A DNA stretch of 64,000 bases, from positions 62,001 to 126,000 of the forward strand of contig NZ_JAGEOK010000007.1 in the NCBI RefSeq assembly GCF_017573545.1. Reading direction: 5' to 3'. The notes beneath the pieces were generated by a model that was not told where the DNA came from, ran no database searches, and worked only from the letters and a program-made list of their open reading frames with translations. Below are positions 52,901-59,090 of this stretch, piece by piece (the stretch's first letter is position 1; each line of letters begins with the position of its first letter). The position numbers were made by a program, and so were the translations under genes. This DNA is from Actinomadura nitritigenes (GTDB lineage Bacteria; Actinomycetota; Actinomycetes; Streptosporangiales; Streptosporangiaceae).

Positions 52901-54542
52901 CCGCCGCGACGGCCTCGGCGGTGAACAGGTAGGCGGTGCCCATCAGGACGCGGACGTCGGCGCCGCGCTCGGCGAGCGGCCCGGCGAGCGCGGCGACCAT
53001 CGCGGCGGACCGCGCGTCGTGGATCCCGCCGGCGAACATCACCGACAGCTCGGCGGGGTCGCCGCCGAACGCCATGAGCCGCTCGACCTGCGCCTCCCAC
53101 AGCGGGAAGCTCGCGCGCGGCCCGACGTGCCCGCCGCACTCCCGCCCCTCGAAGACGAACTTGCGGGCGCCCTCGGCGAGGAACCGCTCCAGCAGGCCGG
53201 GCGACGGGACGTGCAGGTACGCGCTGACGCCCGCGTCCTCCAGCGACGCGGCCTGCGCGGGCCGCCCGCCGGAGACGATCGCGTACGGGGGCGCGGCCTC
53301 GCGGACCGCGGCGAGCTGCGCGTCGCGGACCTCCGGCGGCGCGAACCCGATGACGCCCACGCCCCAGGGCCTTCCGGCGAGCCGGTCGGCGGTCTCGCGC
53401 AGCAGCGTCCGCACCCGGTCCCCGTCCATCAGCGCGAGCGCCAGGAACGGCAGGCCGCCCTCCTGCGCGACGGCCGCGGCGAACGCCGAACGGTCGCTGA
53501 CCTGCGTCATCGGCCCCTGGACGACCGGGTACTCGGGACCGTCCGGCGTCTGCCGGGACGCCAGCGGCGCGGCCTGCACGGCGGCCCGCAGGTGCTCGGC
53601 GATCCCCTCGCGGACGGCCTGGACGACGCCGCCGGCGGTGCGGTGCCGGGCGGCGAGCGCGGCGGCGAGCGGCGCGTCCTGCCCGGCCGGCAGCAGCCGC
53701 GACCGCAGCCCCGTCGCGCCGAGCCGCGCGTTGACCTCCGCCGGGGTGAGGTCGGCGAGCCCGATGTCCGGGAGGTCGGGGCGCGTGTAGACGCGGTGGC
53801 CGTGCACGACGCGGGTCTCCGAGCCGTCCATCGCGGTGAGCGCGGCGGCGACGTCGGCGGGCAGGTCCATCTCCCGGACGAGCGCGAGCTGCACGTCCAG
53901 CACGACGCCCGCCGCTCCCCCGGCGACGGCCGCGGCGGCGGTGTGCGGGCCGATGCCGCCGGCGGCGAGCACCGGGACGTCCACGGCGTCGTCGGCGAGC
54001 AGCCGCTGCAGGAGCACGAACGTGGTGAGGTCGCCGACGCGGCCGCCCGCCTCGCGGCCCCGGGCGATGAGCGCGGTCCCGCGGGTGCCGGGGAAGCCGC
54101 CGGCGACCGGCAGCACCGCGGCGGCCTCGGCGGCGTCCACGACCTCGACCAGCAGCCGGCGCCCGCGCGCGAACCCGGCGATGTCCAGCGAGTCGTCGGC
54201 GAGCAGCGCCGGGGCGTCGAACAGCACGGTGTCGACGGCGTCCGGCAGCTCCTGCGGGCGGACCCGGCAGCCCGCCGGGACCCGCACCCCGAACCGGCCC
54301 GCCCACCAGCGGCGGACGTCGGCGAGCGCGGCCAGCGCCGGCTCCCGGTCGGTGCCGAGGTCGAGGACGCCGTGCCCGCCGGCCCGCGCGACGGCCACCG
54401 CGACGTGCGGCGCGGGGCGGCCGAACGGCGTGACGCCGACGATCTCCGTCCCCGGCCCGGTGCCGGGCGCCCGGCGGTCCGGGCCGTCCTGGACGGTCCT
54501 CGCCTCGTCCCTGTCCGCCGCCGTGCCCCTGTCCGCGGCCAT
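46992..54542 (-). CDS. Giant PUFA-type PKS: two NMO-like barrels-KS-AT-ACP-KR
   Basis: 2516 residues, first gene of the operon. Two nitronate-monooxygenase/PfaD-like TIM barrels come first: about 30-290, where the expected His of the family motif is Arg (GREAGGRVG), and about 330-690 with the motif intact (GRECGGHVGPRASF). The ketosynthase spans about 690-1130 (active Cys near 876, DAACAASL; EAHGTGTEAGD). The AT, about 1180-1500, has GHGYGE instead of GHSxGE near 1317. The ACP has LSIDSIKRTVIIGEV (Ser near 1705). About 300 residues of Ala/Glu/Pro-rich linker follow, then a ketoreductase (VVLLTGGARGVTARTAL; GSVAGVHGNRGQADYAAANE). ATG at 54542 with GGGGGGCAG. Confidence 0.9.
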   Translation of the reverse strand: MAADRGTAADRDEARTVQDGPDRRAPGTGPGTEIVGVTPFGRPAPHVAVAVARAGGHGVLDLGTDREPALAALADVRRWWAGRFGVRVPAGCRVRPQELPDAVDTVLFDAPALLADDSLDIAGFARGRRLLVEVVDAAEAAAVLPVAGGFPGTRGTALIARGREAGGRVGDLTTFVLLQRLLADDAVDVPVLAAGGIGPHTAAAAVAGGAAGVVLDVQLALVREMDLPADVAAALTAMDGSETRVVHGHRVYTRPDLPDIGLADLTPAEVNARLGATGLRSRLLPAGQDAPLAAALAARHRTAGGVVQAVREGIAEHLRAAVQAAPLASRQTPDGPEYPVVQGPMTQVSDRSAFAAAVAQEGGLPFLALALMDGDRVRTLLRETADRLAGRPWGVGVIGFAPPEVRDAQLAAVREAAPPYAIVSGGRPAQAASLEDAGVSAYLHVPSPGLLERFLAEGARKFVFEGRECGGHVGPRASFPLWEAQVERLMAFGGDPAELSVMFAGGIHDARSAAMVAALAGPLAERGADVRVLMGTAYLFTAEAVAAGAILPGFQKAAVECAGTALLETSPGHATRCARTPYVERFAEARRELEAAGTPRQDMWRQLERLNLGRLRIAGKGLRRSTPVGPDEQRAEGLYMIGDVAVLRTSTTTAAALHEEVTNGATALLAARAAELGIAGDRASAPTAARPADIAIVGIGCVFPGARDADAYWANIVGGVDSVTEVPAERWDPAIHYGPSEPGKTPSKWGGFLPDVPFDALAYGIPPSALGSIEPAQLLALEVAARALKDAGYADRPFDRSRTSVFFGAEGGSELATAYGLRAALPSYYGEVPPALDEQLPEPTEDSFPGVLTNVIAGRIANRLDLGGANYTVDAACAASLAALDAACKELVTGGSDMVLCGGADVHNGIRDYLMFSAGRALSPSGRCAPFDAAADGIALGEGVACVVLKRLADAERDGDRVYAVVKSVAGAGDGRAPGLTAPRAEGLRLALDRAYERAGVRPSDVGLVEAHGTGTEAGDRTELAALTAAFSAAAPGSVALGSVTSQIGHPRCAAGLAGLVKTAYALHTGVLPGTLHLTSPNAAWDPDGPLAFGTTARPWAARPGDRYAGLSGSGVGGATFHAVLAGYDGGPEPVSGLAQWPAELFLVRGADRTAARAEIARLRRLLDAPSVRLRDLARTCASAEGRVQVAVVAAGLDDLRAKLAAAAEFRSAPGVHVRRSGDPGQVAFLFPGQGGQRPGMLAGLFVAFPRLQRLLRLAGGRYAPAMFPPAAFGPDDARRQRDALADTRVAQPALGIAGLAVHRLLTAVGVHPDLAAGHGYGELVALCAAGVFNDTDMIELSAARAEAVLAAAGADPGAMAAVAAPLRQVREAVSGVSEIVVANHNAPDQVVVSGTTAGVARALAVLAERGLAAERLPVACAFHSPLVAAASGTLRTALTGRDLRSPAFPVWSNTTAAPYDSDPAELAATLAGQIAAPVRFVEQIEAMYEAGARTFVEAGPGRVLTGLARRILGDRPHTAVACDAAEDGSVERLLHALAELAAAGVPVDPLPLFAGRDARVLDPGSVPAAPGWTVNGHLVRTADGGYPAGALRPAERVPAAAPARPAGSDTAVLEYLRAGRELIAAQREVILRHLGAEPAGPGVPPAPIPAPRPVLPGETLPLRSAAPEPPRDVHATVLAVISARTGYPESALGADLDLEADLSIDSIKRTVIIGEVTERLGLTAPDAVIEQLARLTTIADIVDCLRTRLPSAQGPQRPAVPPQAAPLPGGPERPANTAPRPAKPRDPEISPKAPHAEAASGTEPRTRPATPAPADQPPGASRDAETPSIAGAPRSTAPEAAAGTTEALEQTSSTEARAGKAVSSAAGAPTERGGARTAAPVSEGGGERAGATERPSGAATRSAGGRGAELPSGEEDAAASAEGASEAAEEPADVRAGSAGNQAGVPSARRPEAQGSGGREDAPAGEAQADAAGEDAPDRRPAGEAAVEVVRLGGDGVAALGGEDAQAGPFGLGGTPAQRAAGRDGEPTGARRVLAGRVRPSGERARRVVRQVVRTADLEALPVPADTGTAFDGRTFVVVDDGCGVALELADLLERHGARARTPLDVDGKCDGLVHLAALRPGATAVLPDAYAGIRAALVGGLRWLVLASGAGGTFGRAFDGGGIGDPGPGAGLRGLAATVAQEYPDTLVRALDVDTKDTPRAIASRILAELLDARGPVVVGHEGDLRHTMRVVPVELRGEARVPLGPDGVVLLTGGARGVTARTALELARTTGCHIEVMGRTLEPVGPASFPDVPDEAGLRRALVAQGGRRPAEIEATVRRILAEREIRANLDALKEHAASVRYHAGDVREPRVVRDVVERVYLRHGRLDGVVHGAGVVEDRLVRDKEPQSFERVYRTKVDGASALAAAVRPDVGFFVVFGSVAGVHGNRGQADYAAANEACDTLAHVWRTRLRGRVLVADWGPWAGGGMVSPELAREYGRRGIGLIDPDAGVAALLREIAHGDETQVVFTGTVR

Positions 54543-54791
54543 GCACTGCCCCCCGACGCGTCCCGCGCGGCCCGGCCCGGCGACCGCGCGGCTGGTGACC
54601 CTCGCTCTCGATGACGGTCGGCAACACTACGGTCAGTGAGCAGCCGAGCGCGGAGGCGACACACCCGGGGACGCACTGATGGCGGCACCGCAAAGGACTT
54701 TGGACGCTTCCTTGGTCTGCGGAAGACCCGCCGCCGCCCCGACCGGGCGGTCAGCCAGGGCGGTCAGGCCGGGAGGCTCCGGCCCCGGGGA

Positions 54792-55928
54792 CTAGCCGGT
54801 GACGGCGGGCGCGCGGCGCTGCCGGCGGATCCCGTGCCGGACGGTCCCCTCGTCCAGCCAGCGGTCCAGGTGCGCCCACGTGGTCGCCCGCGCGGACCGC
54901 CCGGTCAGCACGTCGAGGTGGCCGCCGGAGGCGACCTCGAACCGCACCTTCGGCGCGCCCGGCAGCAGCCGGATCAGCGGCAGGACGGACCGGACCGGCG
55001 CGACGCCGTCGCCGCGCCCCGCGATGGCCAGAACCGGCACGCCGACACGGCGCAGGTCGACCCGCCGGCCGTCGATGTCCAGGACGCCTCCGGCCAGCGC
55101 GTTCTCTCGGAAAATGGCGCGGTGAATACGTCGCGCGGCGCGTCCGGAGAATCCGGGAACGGTATCGGTGAATTGATCGACGGCTTCTATCTGGGCGAGG
55201 AGATCGGCATTGTCGAGGTGGATCAGCGTCCGATAGGGGCGGAGCAGCCCTGTGTCGATTCCGGTCGCCCGGCGGACCCGTTTCACCAGCGCGCCGGGGA
55301 CGCCGCCGAACGGCGTGCCGAACACCTCCGCCGCGGCGGCGCGGGCGAGCCCCGGCCACGGCGGCGGCGCGGGCAGGCGCGGCGCGGGCAGGCGCACGGG
55401 CAGCCGCGCCGCGCGGACGTCGACCGGCGCGGCGATCGCGGCGATGGACGCGATCGGCAGGCCCGGGTCGTCGGCGGCGGCGAGCAGCGACACCACCCCG
55501 CCCAGGCACCAGCCGACGAGCTGGACCGGCTGCCCGCCCGCGTCGAGGCTCACCGCGCGGATCGCGTCCGGCAGCAGGTCTCGGACCCATTCGCGCAGGC
55601 CGGCGTCCCGTCCGGCGCGGCCGTCGGCGTCGGCGCGGGCGGGGTCGAGCAGGTAGCTGCGCCGTCCCGCGCGGACGACGTGCTCGGCGAGGCTGCATCC
55701 GCGGCGCAGGTCGTAGCAGCGGGCCGGCGCGGCCGGCGGCGGGACGAACAGCACCGGCGGTCCGGCCGGGACCACCCCCTCCGGCGGGCGGTAGCGCAGC
55801 ACCCCGCGGGCCTCTGCGCCCTCCACCGGGTCGGCCGGCATCGGCCGCAGATCGGCGAGATGACCGTGCCGCACGAGTTGGAGGGCATTGGCAACGGCGT
55901 CGCGCGCGCCTCGCGGGGAGAGGATCAT
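54792..55928 (-). CDS. PHA-synthase-like alpha/beta hydrolase
   Basis: 378 residues from MILSPRGARDAVANALQLVR. The PhaC-type nucleophile elbow VQLVGWCLGGVVSLLAA has Cys in place of Ser. The acid Asp is in VLAIAGRGDGVAPV and the His in VASGGHLDVLTG, so the full Cys-Asp-His triad is present. The N-terminal PVLFVPPPAAPARCYDL and CSLAEHVVRAGR-like LDPARADAD regions fit class III PhaC. It may make polyester or load/release an acyl chain for the adjacent PKS operon, whose first gene starts 249 bases downstream. An in-frame ATG at 55973 is an alternative start. Neither has a strong ribosome site. Confidence 0.75.
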   Translation of the reverse strand: MILSPRGARDAVANALQLVRHGHLADLRPMPADPVEGAEARGVLRYRPPEGVVPAGPPVLFVPPPAAPARCYDLRRGCSLAEHVVRAGRRSYLLDPARADADGRAGRDAGLREWVRDLLPDAIRAVSLDAGGQPVQLVGWCLGGVVSLLAAADDPGLPIASIAAIAAPVDVRAARLPVRLPAPRLPAPPPWPGLARAAAAEVFGTPFGGVPGALVKRVRRATGIDTGLLRPYRTLIHLDNADLLAQIEAVDQFTDTVPGFSGRAARRIHRAIFRENALAGGVLDIDGRRVDLRRVGVPVLAIAGRGDGVAPVRSVLPLIRLLPGAPKVRFEVASGGHLDVLTGRSARATTWAHLDRWLDEGTVRHGIRRQRRAPAVTG

Positions 55929-56169
55929 TTCGCCATTATCCAACCGTCCTGACGGAGCACGGCGCGAGGCCATTGACCAAAGGCGGCCCGTCGCCCTTCA
56001 CCGCATTACTACACTGGTCAGCGGCGCCGGGGGATCTCCGGCTCGTGAAGCGCGTGTTAAATCGTCTTATCTGTGGCCACTTGCGGCCTGACCTGGACCG
56101 TTGCAAGGATCCGGCCGAAACTCGCACCATGACGGACGGTAGGGACAACAGGGGCCTGAGGGGGACGAG

Positions 56170-57033
56170 TTGGACCATGAGCCCGTCATCGAGGAGTTCG
56201 TCCGGTACCTGTCGCTGCAGGGCCGAAGCGCGCACACGAAGCGGCTCTACCGCGGCCGGCTACTCGACATCGCCGCGCGCATCGCGCCGCGCTCGCTGCT
56301 GGAAGCGACGCCCGCCGACCTCGAGGCCTGGCGCGCTTCCCTGACCGTCGCGGACATCAGCATCGTCGCCTACGTCGCCGGCGTCCGCGTCTTCTACGCC
56401 TGGCTCACCGCGGCCGGGCGCATCGCCCATAACCCCGCGCTCACCATCCCGACGCCGCGGCTTGGCCGCCGACTCCCCCGCCCGATCGGCGACGACGACC
56501 TGCAGATGGCCATCTTGCACGCGGTCGGCCGCGTGCGTGCCTGGCTGGTCCTGGCCGGGTACGCCGGGCTGCGCTGCTGCGAGATCGCGACTCTTCGACG
56601 CGATGCGATCTACGAGCACGCAGCCGACCCTTACATGATCGTTCTGGGCAAGGGCAACAAAGAACGGGCCGTCAATATGTCGCCTTATGTCTGGACCGAA
56701 TTGAAGCTGTACGGCCTACCCCGAAAAGGGTGGGTCTTCCCGCGACTCGATGGAAAGATCGGGCACACGCCCGCCGGAAGCGTCACCCGGTACGGGAACC
56801 TCCACCTTCACGACTGCGGCATTGACGAGACGATGCACCAGCTCAGGCACCGATTCGGGACGGTCGGCTACCAGGAAACCCACGAGCTGCGCGAACTGCA
56901 GGAACTCATGGGACACGCCCGGCTCGACACCACCGCCGGATACGCCGCTCACTCCCGACGCCGCGCTGCCGCGCTGGTCAACGCCATTCAGCCGAAGCCG
57001 GTCACGCTGCAGGTGGTACGGAACATGAACTGA
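56170..57033 (+). CDS. Tyrosine recombinase (integrase)
   Basis: 287 residues. An N-terminal SAM-like DNA-binding domain (EPVIEEFVRYLSLQGRSAHT) precedes the catalytic domain. Catalytic residues visible: Arg in AGYAGLRCCEIATLRRDA, Lys near VLGKGNKERAVN, His-x-x-Arg in MHQLRHRFGTVG, His in ELMGHARLDTTAGYAAHS and the Tyr in the same segment. Site-specific integration and excision of the element are implied. Start is TTG at 56170 after GAGGGGGACGAG; an ATG 7 bases on is out of frame. AT-richer patches at 56580-56720 differ from host codon use. Confidence 0.93.
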   Translation: MDHEPVIEEFVRYLSLQGRSAHTKRLYRGRLLDIAARIAPRSLLEATPADLEAWRASLTVADISIVAYVAGVRVFYAWLTAAGRIAHNPALTIPTPRLGRRLPRPIGDDDLQMAILHAVGRVRAWLVLAGYAGLRCCEIATLRRDAIYEHAADPYMIVLGKGNKERAVNMSPYVWTELKLYGLPRKGWVFPRLDGKIGHTPAGSVTRYGNLHLHDCGIDETMHQLRHRFGTVGYQETHELRELQELMGHARLDTTAGYAAHSRRRAAALVNAIQPKPVTLQVVRNMN

Positions 57034-57066
57034 ACCGCTGGTAATGGATCAAGCGAAGGGGTAGAA

Positions 57067-57393
57067 ATGCCGTACATCGAGTGCCAGTCCTGCAGAGGCT
57101 CGGGAACGGTGTCCGTCCCCCGGACGGACAAGAACGGCAAGACCGTCTACGTGAGCGAGAACTGCAAGGCCTGCCGAGGGTCAGGGGTGATTCCGATGAG
57201 CGAGAGCGCGCAGACGTACCCGTGCCCGTGGTGCGATGCCGGCTACCTCGATCAGCCGACGATGATGCTCGTCGGCGGGACCATGACCAGCGGCACGGGC
57301 AGGATCGTGACCGGCATGGCGCCGCGCACCTGCAAGGCCTGCAACGGCACCGGCCGGACGTCCTGCGCGCCCGGGACGCCTCCGGTCCCATAG
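57067..57393 (+). CDS. Small DnaJ-type zinc-finger protein
   Basis: 108 residues carrying four CxxC units: CQSCRGSG, CKACRGSG, CPWCDAG and CKACNGTG. Three fit the DnaJ central-domain CxxCxGxG repeat and would hold two zinc ions. There is no J-domain. Similar orphan repeats occur in phages and in stress proteins. Here it may help capsid folding or bind DNA. It follows the integrase by 33 bases on the same strand. Confidence 0.75.
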   Translation: MPYIECQSCRGSGTVSVPRTDKNGKTVYVSENCKACRGSGVIPMSESAQTYPCPWCDAGYLDQPTMMLVGGTMTSGTGRIVTGMAPRTCKACNGTGRTSCAPGTPPVP

Positions 57394-57440
57394 ATCCGGG
57401 CGACCGCGCTGACACCGGCGCGCGCGGTCCCCGCACCCCG

Positions 57441-57480
57441 GGACCCCCGGACGGCCATCCGATCACTCGTCCGGGGGTCC
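57441..57480. terminator. 13-bp hairpin between convergent element genes
   Basis: GGACCCCCGGACG (57441-57453) pairs perfectly with CGTCCGGGGGTCC (57468-57480), loop 14 bases, then TGCTTTG. It ends the rightward integrase/zinc-finger transcript. Its right arm lies in the last codons of the VRR-NUC gene. Confidence 0.7.
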
Positions 57481-57786
57481 TGCTTTGTCCGGCCGGGCCG
57501 CGTGCTGCAGCTCGGCGAGGATCCGGCCGGACGCGAGGTCGGCCGGGCGCCAGATCGCCCAGTCCTCGCCCGCGGCGAGGAGCGCGTCCCCGATCGCCCA
57601 CTGCTCCGGCCGGACGCCGCCGTGCGCGCTCTTGAGCTCGCGCCAGAGCACCGTCCGGCCGATGATGATCCAGTCCGGTAGGCCGCGGGTCATGCCGCGC
57701 GCGTCGGGCACGTGGAACGCGCGCAGCATGAGCCCGTGCTCGACCAGGAGCCGCCGCACTTCCCGTTCGAGCTCAGGCTCGTTCAT
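57463..57786 (-). CDS. VRR-NUC domain nuclease
   Basis: 107 residues, essentially one VRR-NUC domain of the PD-(D/E)xK superfamily. Motifs in order: Glu in EPELEREVRRLL, the catalytic GLPDWIIIGRTVLWRELKSA (PD ... ExK) and Gln in GGVRPEQWAIGDAL. Stand-alone VRR-NUC proteins are common in phages and are linked to junction resolution, packaging or nicking. Immediately followed (upstream in the transcript) by the HTH gene with a 3-base gap. Confidence 0.88.
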   Translation of the reverse strand: MNEPELEREVRRLLVEHGLMLRAFHVPDARGMTRGLPDWIIIGRTVLWRELKSAHGGVRPEQWAIGDALLAAGEDWAIWRPADLASGRILAELQHAARPDKAGPPDE

Positions 57787-57789
57787 GCC

Positions 57790-58038
57790 TTACGCCTCCG
57801 TGATGAAGTCGTCCATGTCGGCCGCTGTACGCCCGCCGTCGCCGGCGCCCTGGTCCTGCAGCTCGGCGAGCCACAGGTCGAACGTGATCTTGTGGACCCG
57901 GACCAGGCTGCGCCCGAAGCGCACGGCGCCGGGCAGCTGACCGGTGTTGACCATGCGGTAGATGGTCATCTTGGACACGCCCATGCGGTCGGCGACCTCT
58001 TTCGCCGTGTAGTAGTCCGCGGGCTTGGATTGTTCCAT
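57790..58038 (-). CDS. Excisionase-like helix-turn-helix protein
   Basis: 82 residues. A MerR-like/HTH_17 domain is clear: YYTAKEVADRMGVSKMTIYR, then MVNTGQLPGAVRFGRSLVRV, followed by a helix and an acidic tail. This is the usual form of Xis/recombination directionality factors, here paired with the integrase. The open frame begins 33 bases earlier, but the ATG at 58038 has a GAAAGGGGC site and gives the family-length product. The 21-bp palindrome 62-82 bases upstream could be its operator. Confidence 0.85.
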   Translation of the reverse strand: MEQSKPADYYTAKEVADRMGVSKMTIYRMVNTGQLPGAVRFGRSLVRVHKITFDLWLAELQDQGAGDGGRTAADMDDFITEA

Positions 58039-58099
58039 GTTCTGCCCCTTTCGGGCGTGACGCGTGCGCATATGCGTGAATGCTGGGCCGGGGCAATTT

Positions 58100-58120
58100 G
58101 CCGGGCTAATTTAGCCCGGC
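58100..58120. promoter_or_regulatory. 21-bp palindrome in the element's leftward operon
   Basis: GCCGGGCTAA-T-TTAGCCCGGC, two perfect 10-base arms around one base, in the gap between the coiled-coil and HTH genes. With no U-tract on either side, an operator for the HTH protein is as likely as a terminator. Confidence 0.5.
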
Positions 58121-58161
58121 CGGCGGAAAAAGGCCCCATATACGCGCCTGGGCGCGCGCTG

Positions 58162-58569
58162 TTACTGGTAGCCGTCCCAGAACCCGGCCTTCTTCTTCCC
58201 CTTCGGCTGCGGTGCGGGCTCGGGCGCCGGCGCGACCGGCTCGGGCTCGGGCGCCGGCTCGACGACGACCGGCTCCGGCTCGGGCGCCGGCTCCGGCTCG
58301 GGCGGCGCGATGCGCTCCAGAACCTCGCGCATGCCGGCGATCTCGCCTTCGAGCCTGGCCACGCGCCCTTCCTGCCAGATCTCTTCGGCCTGGACGTTGA
58401 TGCGCGCGAGCTCGACGTCGCGTTCGGCTTCGATCTGGGCCACCTCGACGTCGGCGGCCGCGGTCGTTTCGGCGACCTCGGTCGCGGCCTCGGCGACCTC
58501 CGCCGTCTCGGCGACGTCGTCAGAGATCGGGATGTACTCGCCGTTCGGGCCGTGCGTGTGCCGGTCCAT
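58162..58569 (-). CDS. Acidic coiled-coil protein with Pro-Glu tail
   Basis: 135 residues; no family recognised. The middle (AEVAEAATEVAETTAAADVE; VAQIEAERDVELARINVQAE) is a long Ala/Glu-rich coiled coil. Then comes a (PEPEPAP)-type run of about 35 residues and a basic KGKKKAGFWDGYQ end. Proline-rich extended tails like this occur in virion spike or minor structural proteins, but it sits in the early strand block. ATG at 58569 overlaps the upstream stop (TGATG). Confidence 0.65.
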   Translation of the reverse strand: MDRHTHGPNGEYIPISDDVAETAEVAEAATEVAETTAAADVEVAQIEAERDVELARINVQAEEIWQEGRVARLEGEIAGMREVLERIAPPEPEPAPEPEPVVVEPAPEPEPVAPAPEPAPQPKGKKKAGFWDGYQ

Positions 58570-58904
58570 CAGTTCCCCTTCCTGCGCGGGTTGTACGGCC
58601 AGCGCGAACGGTCGTCGCCGTGCTTGTTCAGGACGTGCGCCCGGCCATCCTGCTTGGAATGCACGGCGTAGCGAAGCGTGAAGGTGCCGTCCTTCTGCCG
58701 CTCGGCGTTGCAGTGCAGCGACACGCCGTGCAGTTTCGCCGCGTTGAACAACCCGCGCCGCATGTCTATGACTTCGGCTTCTGCGACTTCTGTTAGCTCT
58801 AGTTCCTTGTCGTAGCCGATTTGGATCGCGGCGCGAACGAATGCCAACGCCTGTTGCGTATGCGCCGCCACGTTCTTCCAGTGCGGGGACGGTCCTCGCG
58901 GCAT
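58569..58904 (-). CDS. Small basic protein, unknown function
   Basis: 111 residues. Helical N-terminus (NVAAHTQQALAFVRAAIQIG), then GLFNAAKLHGVSLHCNAERQ, and a basic C-terminus (HGDDRSRWPYNPRRKGN). It may bind nucleic acid (inference from charge). It is the first leftward gene of the element, facing the late genes across a 42-base gap that holds both promoters. Confidence 0.6.
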   Translation of the reverse strand: MPRGPSPHWKNVAAHTQQALAFVRAAIQIGYDKELELTEVAEAEVIDMRRGLFNAAKLHGVSLHCNAERQKDGTFTLRYAVHSKQDGRAHVLNKHGDDRSRWPYNPRRKGN

Positions 58905-58946
58905 TGCCCACCTCGCTTTTTCGCGTCCTGAAGTTATGGTAGATAC

Positions 58947-59090
58947 GTGAACCCGCTGAAGAACACCCGCGACACGATCGAACGCGTGGGCGAACGAGTT
59001 TCGTCGGGTCTGATAGCGGTCGCCGCGGTCGCGATTTGCGCCGTGGTGCTGGGCCTGGTCGCGATCGGAGTTGCGTTGTGCCGAAGCTGA
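58947..59090 (+). CDS. 47-residue single-helix membrane protein
   Basis: GTG start, product ends GVALCRS. One strong helix (LIAVAAVAICAVVLGLVAIG) follows an amphipathic N-terminal part (KNTRDTIERVGERVSSG). TATGGT (58935-58940) is a possible -10. It opens the rightward late block, and its stop overlaps the next gene by 13 bases. Tiny membrane proteins of this kind line the internal membrane of PRD1-type virions. Confidence 0.6.
   Translation: MNPLKNTRDTIERVGERVSSGLIAVAAVAICAVVLGLVAIGVALCRS

Noticed and set aside
42467..54542. A classical enediyne PKSE cluster
   Set aside because: The integrated PPTase-like tail is reminiscent, but a PKSE has KS-AT-ACP-KR-DH-PPT in one chain and is flanked by E3/E4/E5/E10 genes. 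Here the domains are split between two proteins, PfaD-like barrels are present and those partner genes are absent.
47034..54614. A 2526-codon open frame on the plus strand across the first PKS gene
   Set aside because: It is antisense to a PKS with many recognisable catalytic motifs. Its translation is Arg/Gly/Ala-rich without any family motif, as expected from GC-rich third positions read backwards.
55929..56169. A tRNA gene or attachment core beside the integrase
   Set aside because: No cloverleaf or tRNA T-arm sequence is seen, and without the right end of the element no repeat can be matched.
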